A DNA stretch of 20,568 nt, taken from the IMG/VR virus record IMGVR_UViG_3300025840_004406, positions 1-20,568 of that record, one strand, 5' to 3'. This DNA comes from a virus. The position numbers and the translations under genes were made by a program. The stretch's first letter is position 1; each line of letters opens with the position of its first letter. Positions 5,804 to 12,866 of the stretch are shown piece by piece. Below the pieces are notes generated by a model. The model ran no database searches. It was not told the origin of the DNA and saw only the letters and a list, made by a program, of their open reading frames with translations.

Positions 5804-7270
5804 TTAAGTTTTATGGTAATTTTTGAACCATTCAGTTTTTTTATCAATGTAGTCCCTTCTGACTTTAGTAGCAACTGTGATAGATCTTGTTTCAATAATT
5901 TTGTGTGATGCCAGATACTCAGGTACATTGGTTGTTATTCCGTGTGCCATAAAGTTGAGATACTCGAATGCACTTATCATAGGAACATGGTGTGCTGTCA
6001 TGTATGCTTGAGCTCTGTCTCTGATTTTGAATGCACTGTTAAAATCAGTCCAATTATTTTTCCAATGCAGTAATTCCATACTGCCTCTGTATATTTCTGA
6101 ACCTATGATCTCATAACCATACTTCTCAGGATTAGCACTCAATGCACTAATATAGTTGTCATCATATACATCGCTGTTGGGTTTATCTAGTTGCAGTATG
6201 CTGAGGAACATACCGTCTAATAACTTTTCATCTACAATTCTTCTAATGTTGGTTTGAAAGGTGGCTTCGGTTTCGCCTTGCAAGCCAACAATAATGCCAC
6301 TGGTGATCAGTGTGTTAGGTGACAGTTTTTTTAATTTTTTCAGTATGTCTACAGTTTTCTCAGTGTTGCCACTTTTGTTTGCAAACTTAGAACTAGAACT
6401 TTCTAGTGTTTCTATGCCAAAACTCACGCCCGATATCTTTAATTGTTCCCATAGTTCTTGTTGCTCTTGCATACCAAACAACTCAACTCTAAAAAAGCCT
6501 GCCATCTTTGGATCAAAGTCAACAGCATTTTGTGCATCTAGTAGTATTTGTAATTTTTTTGTGTCTTCATTACACGTATCGTCAGCAAGATAAAAATGTT
6601 CTGTGCCATATTTTTTGTTCATGTGTTCCATAAACTGTGCAATGTATTTTGATTCTTGCAATAATGGATTTTTGGTATTGCGTAAATCAAAACTGCAAAA
6701 ACTGCAATTAAACTTACAGCCTAATCCTATTTCAAAACCCACAATATCTTTACTGGTAATAAAGTCACTGTCTCTGAAATAGCCTATCACAGGCTTTTCT
6801 ATGTTTACATCTACATTGCGATTTAAGAATACATTAGGGTATTTGGTAGCATACTTTATCATGTCACCACCATCTAACCACGTTTCAAATATCTCCATAC
6901 TGCGTCCAATAAAAAAGTAATCTACAACATTTGAGAGTCCTTTTTCAAAGAATCTATTACCACCTAGTATGGTTTTGACATATGGTAATTCTTGCTTAAC
7001 TTGCAATAAAACGTCCTCAATTTCATATGTAACGTTGTTACTAAATGGCGTACTAATTGCAATAATTGGGTCTTTAGAATCCTTAAGGTAAGATATTATA
7101 CATTCTAGCAGTGTATCATGTGGCCATCTACTGAACCAATCGATAATTGTGTTTTCTATGCCACGTTGATCGAGACGTCTTGCAACATCTGTGGCACCTA
7201 TATTTCTATAAGTGTTACTTACATACAGGCCTTCGCCTACAGTGTTTTCACTGAGTATTAATACTTTCAC
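5804..7270 (-). CDS. radical SAM protein (B12-binding-like N-terminus), unknown substrate
   Basis: This 488-aa protein has the radical SAM cluster motif C-x3-C-x2-C at Cys185, Cys189 and Cys192 in 'GLGCKFNCSFCSFDLR'. Typical downstream elements follow: 'FYLADDTCNED', 'GVSFGIETLESSS' and 'ITSGIIVGLQGETEATF'. Residues 1-130 look like the Rossmann-type domain found before many radical SAM cores ('IAISTPFSNN', 'VKTILGGNRFF'), but the cobalamin-binding D-x-H-x-x-G is absent. It would use a [4Fe-4S] cluster and SAM to modify an unknown substrate. The start is GTG at 7270: no earlier start fits, no Shine-Dalgarno is seen, and a TATAAGTA box lies five bases upstream. It is a possible client of the Fe-S proteins encoded nearby. 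Confidence 0.85.
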   Translation of the reverse strand: MKVLILSENTVGEGLYVSNTYRNIGATDVARRLDQRGIENTIIDWFSRWPHDTLLECIISYLKDSKDPIIAISTPFSNNVTYEIEDVLLQVKQELPYVKTILGGNRFFEKGLSNVVDYFFIGRSMEIFETWLDGGDMIKYATKYPNVFLNRNVDVNIEKPVIGYFRDSDFITSKDIVGFEIGLGCKFNCSFCSFDLRNTKNPLLQESKYIAQFMEHMNKKYGTEHFYLADDTCNEDTKKLQILLDAQNAVDFDPKMAGFFRVELFGMQEQQELWEQLKISGVSFGIETLESSSSKFANKSGNTEKTVDILKKLKKLSPNTLITSGIIVGLQGETEATFQTNIRRIVDEKLLDGMFLSILQLDKPNSDVYDDNYISALSANPEKYGYEIIGSEIYRGSMELLHWKNNWTDFNSAFKIRDRAQAYMTAHHVPMISAFEYLNFMAHGITTNVPEYLASHKIIETRSITVATKVRRDYIDKKTEWFKNYHKT

Positions 7271-7271
7271 A

Positions 7272-7285
7272 CGTATACTTATATT
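7272..7285 (-). promoter_or_regulatory. TATAAGTA box next to the radical SAM start
   Basis: The minus-strand 14-mer AATATAAGTATACG sits between the upstream terminator and the GTG. The TATAAGTA core (7276-7283) has the same 5-nt distance to its start codon as the boxes before the SufE-like gene and the 72-aa coiled-coil gene. Confidence 0.5.
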
Positions 7286-7294
7286 AGAAAATAA

Positions 7295-7317
7295 AAAGCC
7301 AGCACATAGGCTGGCTT
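7295..7317 (-). terminator. rho-independent terminator after the EF-hand gene
   Basis: On the minus strand AAGCCAGC-6 nt-GCTGGCTT forms an 8-bp perfect stem followed by TTTATTTTC. It lies 24 nt after the stop of the EF-hand gene and directly before the promoter of the radical SAM gene, so it closes the long 12281-7341 transcription unit. Confidence 0.85.
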
Positions 7318-7340
7318 CTTATGTTTGCAAACAAAAGAAT

Positions 7341-7652
7341 TTACTTCTTCTGAGATTTGATGCCTTTTTTAAGATCGGCAATCATTGTATCTTTGTTTTT
7401 TCTCTTATCGAGTTCAACACCAAACTCTCTGCCTAACTCTTCGAGTTGTGCTTTGGTTTGTGCTTTTAATTTAGCAAGTGAAGGAAGTTTTTTAATTTCT
7501 TCTTTAACACCTGCTTTAGCATTGTCAACTGCTTCTTTAATATCTTTAACATCAACCTTGCCGTCATTGTTAACGTCAAGACCTTTGTCTTTATTAAAGT
7601 ACCAAACAACGCCACCCAATACTAAGAGACCAATAATGAATACAATTTCCAT
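7341..7652 (-). CDS. membrane-anchored EF-hand protein with HeH/SAP-like C-terminus
   Basis: The 103-aa protein has three recognisable parts. Residues 3-19 are a transmembrane helix (FIIGLLVLGGVVWYF). Residues 26-37 form a dockerin/EF-hand calcium loop (DVNNDGKVDVKD) with all oxygen ligands at the standard spacing. Residues 58-98 (LKAQTKAQLEELGREFGVEL, then K-x-T-M-I-A-D-L) resemble the HeH/LEM or SAP/Rho-N helical fold, often a nucleic-acid-binding extension in phage proteins. An AGGAG lies about 8 nt before the ATG, and it begins 4 nt after nadE. The combination suggests a calcium-stabilised membrane tether; its partner is unknown. Confidence 0.65.
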   Translation of the reverse strand: MEIVFIIGLLVLGGVVWYFNKDKGLDVNNDGKVDVKDIKEAVDNAKAGVKEEIKKLPSLAKLKAQTKAQLEELGREFGVELDKRKNKDTMIADLKKGIKSQKK

Positions 7653-7655
7653 AAT

Positions 7656-8564
7656 TTAACTCCTAAGATATATATCTAATTGTTCTAGGTCCTCATAACG
7701 TGAACCATCGAACGGGTGTACAAGATTGAAAGGATTTGCTCGTTTGTAAGTAGTACTCCTCACTCTGTCAGCGACAGCCTGAACAATCGCTTTATCTTGC
7801 TCATTTAGTTTTTCCATATTAACACCGCCTCTCATAAGAGTGAACAGTGCAATATCGAACTCCAAGTAACTGAAACCAAATTGGTCTTCGTCACCATTGG
7901 CAATACCTAAACCGTCTGTAGGCACCGCCTCCACAATTGATTGTGGTACATTGAGATATTCTGCTAATGCAGGAATCTCCCAACTTTTTGTCATTGCTTG
8001 GATAGGTGAGACGTCACCAACGTCACCATGCAATGTCCAAAAACCTGCGGCAAGTTCACTAAAGTTATCTGTGCTGGCTACAAGGCCACCTTTAGCACTT
8101 GCTAAATCATATAGGGTAATCATTCTCAGTCTTGCCCTGATATTACCTAGTCTAATCTTGTCGTCTTCTCCAAAGTTGTAAATATTATTGCTTACATAAT
8201 CAAAAATTTCTGTGAGATCTTTTTCTAAATGATTGATACCTAATGCTTCACAAAGTTCTTTTCCTCTGGCAGTTTCTTCCGGGTTTTGGTGTATAGGCAT
8301 CAATACGCCTGTTACAGTCCAACCTGCATTCTTGAAAAGTGCGGCAGTAACAGCACTGTCAATACCACCGCTGATACCGATAACAACATTTTCAATATTG
8401 TATTTTAGTTTGTATTTTGCAAGTTCGCTAACAATTGATCTGCTGAGTTCAGCGATATTGTTATGATAGACTCCGAAAGAAATTAATTCTGTAAGTTTGT
8501 CTTGAAACCAAGGTGATAATTCAGGTTGCCTGTTATACCTTAATATATTTTCTTGTATGCTCAT
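7656..8564 (-). CDS. nadE: NH3-dependent NAD+ synthetase
   Basis: NadE makes NAD+ from nicotinic acid adenine dinucleotide with ATP and ammonia. This 302-aa protein has the N-type ATP pyrophosphatase P-loop SGGIDS at residues 65-70. It also has the family segment 'STDNFSELAAGFWTLHGDVGDVSPI' in pieces that match GTDN-x-SE-x-x-x-G-x-x-T-x-x-GD and D-x-x-P. The glutamine-amidotransferase domain of long NadE forms is absent. It would raise NAD supply during infection. It is preceded by two AATAAATA boxes and followed at 4 nt by the EF-hand gene. Confidence 0.93.
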   Translation of the reverse strand: MSIQENILRYNRQPELSPWFQDKLTELISFGVYHNNIAELSRSIVSELAKYKLKYNIENVVIGISGGIDSAVTAALFKNAGWTVTGVLMPIHQNPEETARGKELCEALGINHLEKDLTEIFDYVSNNIYNFGEDDKIRLGNIRARLRMITLYDLASAKGGLVASTDNFSELAAGFWTLHGDVGDVSPIQAMTKSWEIPALAEYLNVPQSIVEAVPTDGLGIANGDEDQFGFSYLEFDIALFTLMRGGVNMEKLNEQDKAIVQAVADRVRSTTYKRANPFNLVHPFDGSRYEDLEQLDIYLRS

Positions 8565-8574
8565 AATTTAATTA

Positions 8575-8582
8575 TATTTATT
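8575..8582 (-). promoter_or_regulatory. late-type box AATAAATA upstream of nadE
   Basis: NATAAATA match on the minus strand 10 nt before the nadE ATG, in the short gap after guaC. In such A/T-rich DNA it may be chance, but a second copy lies 15 bp upstream. Confidence 0.4.
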
Positions 8583-8589
8583 AAAACAG

Positions 8590-8597
8590 TATTTATT
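8590..8597 (-). promoter_or_regulatory. second late-type box AATAAATA overlapping the guaC stop
   Basis: This box covers the TAA stop of guaC on the minus strand, 25 nt from the nadE start, a better distance for a late promoter with a short leader than the nearer copy. Confidence 0.4.
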
Positions 8598-9711
8598 CAC
8601 CTACAGTAAATGGTTCGTAAGTTGTATTAAACTGCTTTCCGTTATTAACCTGCACAAAAGTTGTGCGTTTACTTAATTCTTTTAGACTCTTTGCACCAAC
8701 ATAAGTACAAGTACTGCGGAGACCACCAAGTATGTCTCCGATAACGGGTTCAATAGGACCTTTGTAAGGTACTCGTACAACTCTACCTTCACTTGCTCTG
8801 TACTCTTTTGTTCCACCATGTTTCTCCTGTGCTGATGTAGAACTCATGCCATAGAATTCTACAAAACTTTTTTCTACGGTTTGTCTGCTACCACTTGCCG
8901 CACCGGTATTTTTCTCATCAGTGTAATAATATTTAGTGGTAACTTTGCCTCCGCCTTCATCTGTACCTGCTAACATACCACCCAGCATTACAAAATCGGC
9001 ACCTGCTCCAAATGCTTTGGCTACATCTCCAGGACTACTACAACCGCCATCAGCAATGATGTGTCCACCAAGACCGTGAGCGGCGTCAGCACACTCAATG
9101 ACTGCGGATAACTGCGGGTACCCAACACCAGTCTTAATCCTAGTAGTACAAACACTGCCAGGCCCAATACCAACTTTAACGATATCTGCTCCATTTAGTA
9201 TCAACTCCTCTGTGATATCAGGTGTTACAACATTACCTGCAATAATTGTTACGTTTGGATTATTTTCTCTAAACTTTTTAACAAAGTCTATGAACCTTTC
9301 CGAATATCCATTTGCTACATCAATGCAAACAAAGTCAATGCTTCTGCTTAATTTAAGTGTTTTTGTTACACGTTCTAAATCAAAGTCTGTGATACCAGTG
9401 CTTACAGCAATAGTTTTACATAGATCATCTTTGTATGGATTGTTGTTTAGCCAATCCCAAATGTCTGCTGGGTCATAACTTTTTGCTAAACAAGTAAACA
9501 TACCTTTTTTTGCAAGTGGTAGTGCCATTTCAAATGTGCCAACACCATCCATGTTAGCGGCCATGATAGGTACACCACTGTATGTTTTACCACTGTTTCT
9601 AAAAGTGTATGTTCGATGTAAATCAACATCTTTGCGACTGCCAATTTCGCTACGTTTAGGTCTAAACAGCACATCACTGTAATCTAATTTTACATCACGT
9701 TCAATCCGCAT
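8593..9711 (-). CDS. guaC: GMP reductase
   Basis: GuaC reduces GMP to IMP with NADPH. The 372-aa protein matches the E. coli/animal-type enzyme along its length: '[20 protein letters not shown]', '[13 protein letters not shown]', '[13 protein letters not shown]' and '[20 protein letters not shown]', with catalytic Cys188. '[13 protein letters not shown]', 'FYGMSS' and '[12 protein letters not shown]' follow. CBS domains of IMP dehydrogenase are absent. It is about 25 residues longer than E. coli GuaC (347 aa), mostly from an insertion at about 255-275 before FYGMSS. It would feed guanine nucleotides, for example from degraded host nucleic acid, back to IMP and adenine nucleotides. It starts 11 nt inside the SGNH gene. 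Confidence 0.93.
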   Translation of the reverse strand: MRIERDVKLDYSDVLFRPKRSEIGSRKDVDLHRTYTFRNSGKTYSGVPIMAANMDGVGTFEMALPLAKKGMFTCLAKSYDPADIWDWLNNNPYKDDLCKTIAVSTGITDFDLERVTKTLKLSRSIDFVCIDVANGYSERFIDFVKKFRENNPNVTIIAGNVVTPDITEELILNGADIVKVGIGPGSVCTTRIKTGVGYPQLSAVIECADAAHGLGGHIIADGGCSSPGDVAKAFGAGADFVMLGGMLAGTDEGGGKVTTKYYYTDEKNTGAASGSRQTVEKSFVEFYGMSSTSAQEKHGGTKEYRASEGRVVRVPYKGPIEPVIGDILGGLRSTCTYVGAKSLKELSKRTTFVQVNNGKQFNTTYEPFTVGE

Positions 9712-10732
9712 AATGCTTATTGCTCCATTCTGCTGAGTTATAATAACTCCATTTTTTTGGACTGCTCATAAATTTACCCTCATGATACAAATCTACAATC
9801 AAACTTCCACCATGCTTAGGATCAACTTCATTTAAGTGTGAAAACATGTCTATGATAGTTTGTGCTACCAAACAGTTGTTATCTACATTCATATGGCACA
9901 AACGAAGATCTCTGTTTGCATCTTCACTAGCCCAATTAGGATTTCTAGCATCTTTATAAGAGCCCTGCCACGTGTCATGGAAATCATTTCTATGTAGATA
10001 TCTACTTGGAGAACCTGATTCTGCAAAACATACATTTTGCAAACCTGATATCACAGGACCTGCTCTCTCAGAAACATCCACTATAGGTACATCTGGTAGA
10101 CCTGGTATAGTACCTCCAGAATTTCTAAATGGCATAATGTTTATCAATTTGAATTTATGTTTTCTAGCCAAGTCTTGTACAGTATCAAACACCATTTGTC
10201 CAAACATATCATTAAGTAGTTCATCGTGACTGTACTTGTAATATAAATTTACAAACTGTTGTAGTTCGTCTGAATCTTGTTTGGCGTCACTTAATTCTTC
10301 TTCCAGTGCTGAAAAATCTGGACTAAGAAAAGCCTTGGTTTCATCAGGTTCTAACAGAGAAAGAATTCTTTGAGGATTTGTGTGGACAAAAACAACATTT
10401 TCAATTGATTTAGAAGCATTAATATCACTGACAAGATTTTTCAATGACCACCATAAGTTTGTGCCGCCACGACCTTTGATTTCAACAGGACCTTTATGTA
10501 AGTGGCCCCTCAGTAAATCTTCATGACCTTGTTCACTAAGTATTTCTCCGCTTAGGGATAAGAAATATTCTGCTACTAATGAAGGCCATGGTTCGTGCCC
10601 TATGTGGTCTGGATCGCACATTTCTGTGTTTGTTGGATCAGCAAAACTGTCTCCATATATACACAGTTTTAATTTGTCTTTGTTGTGATTTACTTGTATT
10701 GTGTCTAAAACTTTTTGTGCTTTACTAAGCAT
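9701..10732 (-). CDS. SGNH/GDSL-hydrolase-like protein
   Basis: The 343-aa product has the block order of SGNH hydrolases: Ser29 in '[10 protein letters not shown]' (block I), Gly90 in '[12 protein letters not shown]' (block II), Asn119 in '[11 protein letters not shown]' (block III) and a late His280 in '[11 protein letters not shown]' (block V). Such enzymes are esterases, and phage versions often act on acetylated sugars, but the substrate cannot be told here. There is no signal peptide. The ATG at 10732 overlaps the previous TGA (TGATG), preceded by ACAGG; a TTG one codon earlier is less likely. It belongs to the guaC operon. Confidence 0.65.
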   Translation of the reverse strand: MLSKAQKVLDTIQVNHNKDKLKLCIYGDSFADPTNTEMCDPDHIGHEPWPSLVAEYFLSLSGEILSEQGHEDLLRGHLHKGPVEIKGRGGTNLWWSLKNLVSDINASKSIENVVFVHTNPQRILSLLEPDETKAFLSPDFSALEEELSDAKQDSDELQQFVNLYYKYSHDELLNDMFGQMVFDTVQDLARKHKFKLINIMPFRNSGGTIPGLPDVPIVDVSERAGPVISGLQNVCFAESGSPSRYLHRNDFHDTWQGSYKDARNPNWASEDANRDLRLCHMNVDNNCLVAQTIIDMFSHLNEVDPKHGGSLIVDLYHEGKFMSSPKKWSYYNSAEWSNKHYAD

Positions 10733-10992
10733 CAATCTTTACCTGTTAATTTGCGTTCTATTATGTTTTCTATGGTTTCGTATTGAATAGTGTCAAATGC
10801 CTTTGGTGGAAACTGTGGTGGCGTCCACTCTACTATCCTGTGTCTCTTGTATACGTATTTAAGCCATACTGTTTCGCCACCTAGAGTTTTAATGGGTCGC
10901 CAAGCAAATTTCTTTTTCCACTTGGTATACTTGGCATCTGTTGGTCCTGGTTTCAAATGTGGGTACCTGGTGTAAGCCGGATGGCCGTACAT
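10732..10992 (-). CDS. small basic phage protein, unknown function
   Basis: This 86-aa protein is rich in Lys, Arg, Trp, Tyr and Pro ('HLKPGPTDAKYTKWKKKF', 'VYKRHRIVEWTPPQFPP'). It has no named domain I can see. The aromatic and basic composition could suit a structural or nucleic-acid-contacting role. I chose the ATG at 10992; a GTG at 11001 overlapping the previous stop (GTGA) would add three residues. It links by TGATG to the SGNH gene. Confidence 0.6.
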   Translation of the reverse strand: MYGHPAYTRYPHLKPGPTDAKYTKWKKKFAWRPIKTLGGETVWLKYVYKRHRIVEWTPPQFPPKAFDTIQYETIENIIERKLTGKD

Positions 10993-10997
10993 TGACG

Positions 10998-11690
10998 TCA
11001 CTCGTCAAAGTATCCATCTTCTTCTAATTGCTCAACAGTGTAATAACTCAATTGGTCATGCCACTTTCTATTGACGTAACCAACACGAGCATAGTATGCC
11101 TTGCCTGTTGTGTCGTTGTAATCATAGTTTGATTCAAGTTCTTCTTTACCGTAGTAAACAGTTTCAACAAGATCAGCAAGATCACTTTCGCAACTGCCAA
11201 ATCTCAATTTCTCTGCATCAAACTCTTCATCAGTATCTAAAAACCAACATGCAAATGAACCTTTCTCTGAACTGTGGAATGCTAACACAGGTACAGTTTG
11301 ATCCTCATACTCTTCATCGATCTCATCTGAACTATAACATTCTCTACTGTACATGTGTGTTGGTTCAACTTCAAACGAATCATCGTATGCCCAATCATCA
11401 GAACCGTCTGCTGGAACAGGTGTAATAGTCCAACTGCCATCTGCATAACAACCGTTTTGGTGTTCGAGATCATCAATGTCGTGCCAGTAACTGTCTAACA
11501 TTGGTGGTGCATCAGGATCTTCTAATGCATCTTCTGGATCATCACTGTAATCATCAAATGATACTACTTGGTCAATGAGGTCTTCTTGTTCCTCATGTTT
11601 CCAATACTCTACAAAGTCTGCAGATACTTCACCGATAGTGAGTTCACCACCGTAGTTACCTGCCTCAATTCTATATCTAAATTTAGCCAT
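10998..11690 (-). CDS. very acidic phage protein, unknown function
   Basis: This 230-aa protein starts with a conserved-looking beta segment (AKFRYRIEAGNYGGELTIGE) and is otherwise extremely rich in Asp, Glu, Tyr and Trp, with several acidic runs ('DDYSDDPEDALEDPDAPP', 'SSDEIDEEYEDQ'). Such a charge could indicate DNA mimicry or cation binding, but that is speculation. The ATG at 11690 overlaps the upstream TAA (TAATG), with GGAG and GGAA upstream; a GTG three codons earlier is possible. Confidence 0.6.
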   Translation of the reverse strand: MAKFRYRIEAGNYGGELTIGEVSADFVEYWKHEEQEDLIDQVVSFDDYSDDPEDALEDPDAPPMLDSYWHDIDDLEHQNGCYADGSWTITPVPADGSDDWAYDDSFEVEPTHMYSRECYSSDEIDEEYEDQTVPVLAFHSSEKGSFACWFLDTDEEFDAEKLRFGSCESDLADLVETVYYGKEELESNYDYNDTTGKAYYARVGYVNRKWHDQLSYYTVEQLEEDGYFDE

Positions 11691-12076
11691 TAATTCCACT
11701 CCTTGGTATCGCCGTCTGCTTCTACTTCAGTATAACGATAAGTTTCTATCTGTACTTTATCTATAAAGTATACCCATGCTTGTATTTTTGCTGAAGCAAC
11801 ATTAACAGAAATAACTTTCCTATTATAAAAATTAGGGTATCCTTCTATGGCATCAAGGTATTCAGCAGTTTCTTCATCAACTTCATATACCTCGCCTTTG
11901 ATTTTGAATTTACCCTGAGTCACAGCAGGGAAAGAACCTAAGTCAACAATGTCAAACAAGTTGTCAGATGTTACAGCATCACCAAGAAATTCTGCACCTT
12001 CGAAATATTGCATTCCTCTAGTTTTGTTTCCTGATTTTAATGTGCCGTATACAAATACTTTGTTAGGTTTTCTCAC
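11690..12076 (-). CDS. gamma-glutamylcyclotransferase-like (AIG2/GGCT fold) protein
   Basis: The 128-aa protein has the family's N-terminal substrate loop 'VFVYGTLKSGN' (residues 7-17), a 'GEVYEVDEETAEYLD' segment and the catalytic acid Glu78 in 'LDAIEGYPNFYNR'. These match YGTLRxG and LDxxEGxPxxYxR. Cellular members release 5-oxoproline from gamma-glutamyl peptides or amines; the phage substrate is unknown. It overlaps its neighbours by 14 nt and 1 nt, so it is firmly in the operon. Confidence 0.85.
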   Translation of the reverse strand: MRKPNKVFVYGTLKSGNKTRGMQYFEGAEFLGDAVTSDNLFDIVDLGSFPAVTQGKFKIKGEVYEVDEETAEYLDAIEGYPNFYNRKVISVNVASAKIQAWVYFIDKVQIETYRYTEVEADGDTKEWN

Positions 12077-12281
12077 TGATCTGTTCCTCTAATGCTTGAA
12101 TACGTTGGTTCATCAACGTGAGCATGTTACTTGCTTCTGCATCCATAGGAACTGCCTGACTACTAATAGCCATTGCTTCTAACTCATCAATACGATCGTT
12201 GAGCTCTGCTATAATAATGTCTTTGTTTTTGATAGTTTCTATCAATTCTGACTTAGTCATTTGAGTAGTGCTTTTCTTCAT
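12063..12281 (-). CDS. 72-aa coiled-coil protein, operon leader gene
   Basis: The sequence is mostly heptad-patterned: 'ELIETIKNKDIIIAELNDRI', then 'NQRIQALEEQI', with a short Ala/Ser/Pro break between. It has no other motif. It is the first gene behind a consensus sigma70 promoter, and its ATG lies five bases after a TATAAGTA box with no Shine-Dalgarno. Confidence 0.65.
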   Translation of the reverse strand: MKKSTTQMTKSELIETIKNKDIIIAELNDRIDELEAMAISSQAVPMDAEASNMLTLMNQRIQALEEQISEKT

Positions 12282-12282
12282 A

Positions 12283-12296
12283 CAGATACTTATATT
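12283..12296 (-). promoter_or_regulatory. TATAAGTA box at the start of the 12281 operon
   Basis: The minus-strand AATATAAGTATCTG lies directly before the ATG at 12281. It differs from the 14-mer before the radical SAM gene at two positions and has the same 5-nt spacing. It is nested downstream of the sigma70 promoter, in that transcript's leader. Confidence 0.5.
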
Positions 12297-12307
12297 AATA
12301 AAACATC

Positions 12308-12335
12308 ATTATAACATTTTTTTGGTACTTGTCAA
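12308..12335 (-). promoter_or_regulatory. consensus sigma70 promoter (TTGACA-16-TATAAT)
   Basis: TTGACA (12330-12335) and TATAAT (12308-12313) on the minus strand are both perfect, with a 16-bp spacer containing seven consecutive A residues. The predicted start is about 12301, giving a leader of about 20 nt for the 12281-7341 operon. This is the best promoter in the window and is likely used by unmodified host RNA polymerase early in infection. Confidence 0.85.
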
Positions 12336-12370
12336 CCATTCAGTAATCTGTTAATAAACAGTCTGTTAAA

Positions 12371-12378
12371 GATAAATA
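12371..12378 (+). promoter_or_regulatory. late-type box GATAAATA of the plus-strand island
   Basis: One of only two NATAAATA matches I found on the plus strand; the other precedes the other plus-strand gene. It would give a leader of about 100 nt for the secreted-protein gene. Confidence 0.5.
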
Positions 12379-12381
12379 AAA

Positions 12382-12420
12382 TTGTAACACGATTGTAACA
12401 TTAATGTTGCATTTGTAACA
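12382..12420. repeat. three direct repeats of TTGTAACA
   Basis: TTGTAACA occurs at 12382-12389, 12393-12400 and 12413-12420, with start-to-start distances of 11 and 20 bp, about one and two helical turns. The array lies just downstream of the plus-strand late box. The spacing suggests a protein-binding array on one DNA face, but this is inference. Confidence 0.5.
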
Positions 12421-12486
12421 GTACTCATTGGAGTTGAGGTTACAGATATTGATGTGCAATCTGTTTATACAATACAGGAGAATACT

Positions 12487-12789
12487 ATGGTGAAGCCATT
12501 AGGCGTAGTAGCCATGCTAACTCTACTCATTAGTGGACCGGCATTGGCTGACGATCACATCTCAAAAGATGATGTGAAGCAAATTACATTTACAAAAAAA
12601 TCTATCTTTTTTCGCATGAATGATGACACCTATTATAGAGGTGACTACATCAGACCTCATGCATGTGATATACAAAAAGGTCAAAGATATGCTTTCAGAA
12701 ATCCAAACAGGATTAGTAATGAATTCGTGATTATACATCGTGAAGGATTTAGGAATTGCAGATTTTCTGACGTTGAGAGAATAGCATGA
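12487..12789 (+). CDS. secreted 100-aa protein with signal peptide
   Basis: The ATG at 12487 has AGGAG seven bases upstream. The N-terminus is a classic Sec signal: one Lys, a hydrophobic core (PLGVVAMLTLLISG) and a PALA-DD cleavage site near residue 22. The mature part of about 78 residues is basic and beta-like ('ITFTKKSIFFRMNDDTYY'). It has two cysteines ('HACDIQ', 'RNCRF') that could form a periplasmic disulfide. I do not recognise the family. A minority-strand phage gene for an exported protein fits a role in host-envelope alteration or immunity, but this is inference. Its stop overlaps the next ATG (ATGA). Confidence 0.75.
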   Translation: MVKPLGVVAMLTLLISGPALADDHISKDDVKQITFTKKSIFFRMNDDTYYRGDYIRPHACDIQKGQRYAFRNPNRISNEFVIIHREGFRNCRFSDVERIA

Positions 12790-12866
12790 AGAAAGCATGG
12801 AAGAAATTTGATCGGCTAATGAAGTCCGGTAGACTTAACAAGGTTGCTAATTTAGTCTTGAATTAA
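12786..12866 (+). CDS. 26-aa basic peptide coupled to the secreted protein
   Basis: The ATG overlaps the preceding TGA as ATGA, a coupling layout seen throughout this window. The peptide is Lys/Arg-rich with bulky hydrophobic residues (MKKAWKKFDRLMKS, then NLVLN), consistent with an amphipathic helix. Its TAA shares TTAA with the stop of nfuA on the other strand. The ORF is short enough to be chance; the coupling and basic composition argue for it. Confidence 0.4.
   Translation: MKKAWKKFDRLMKSGRLNKVANLVLN

Noticed and set aside
12348-12361. CTGTT-AATA-AACAG hairpin as a terminator
   Set aside because: Only a 5-bp A/T-rich stem without a U-tract; it is probably incidental or part of the divergent control region.
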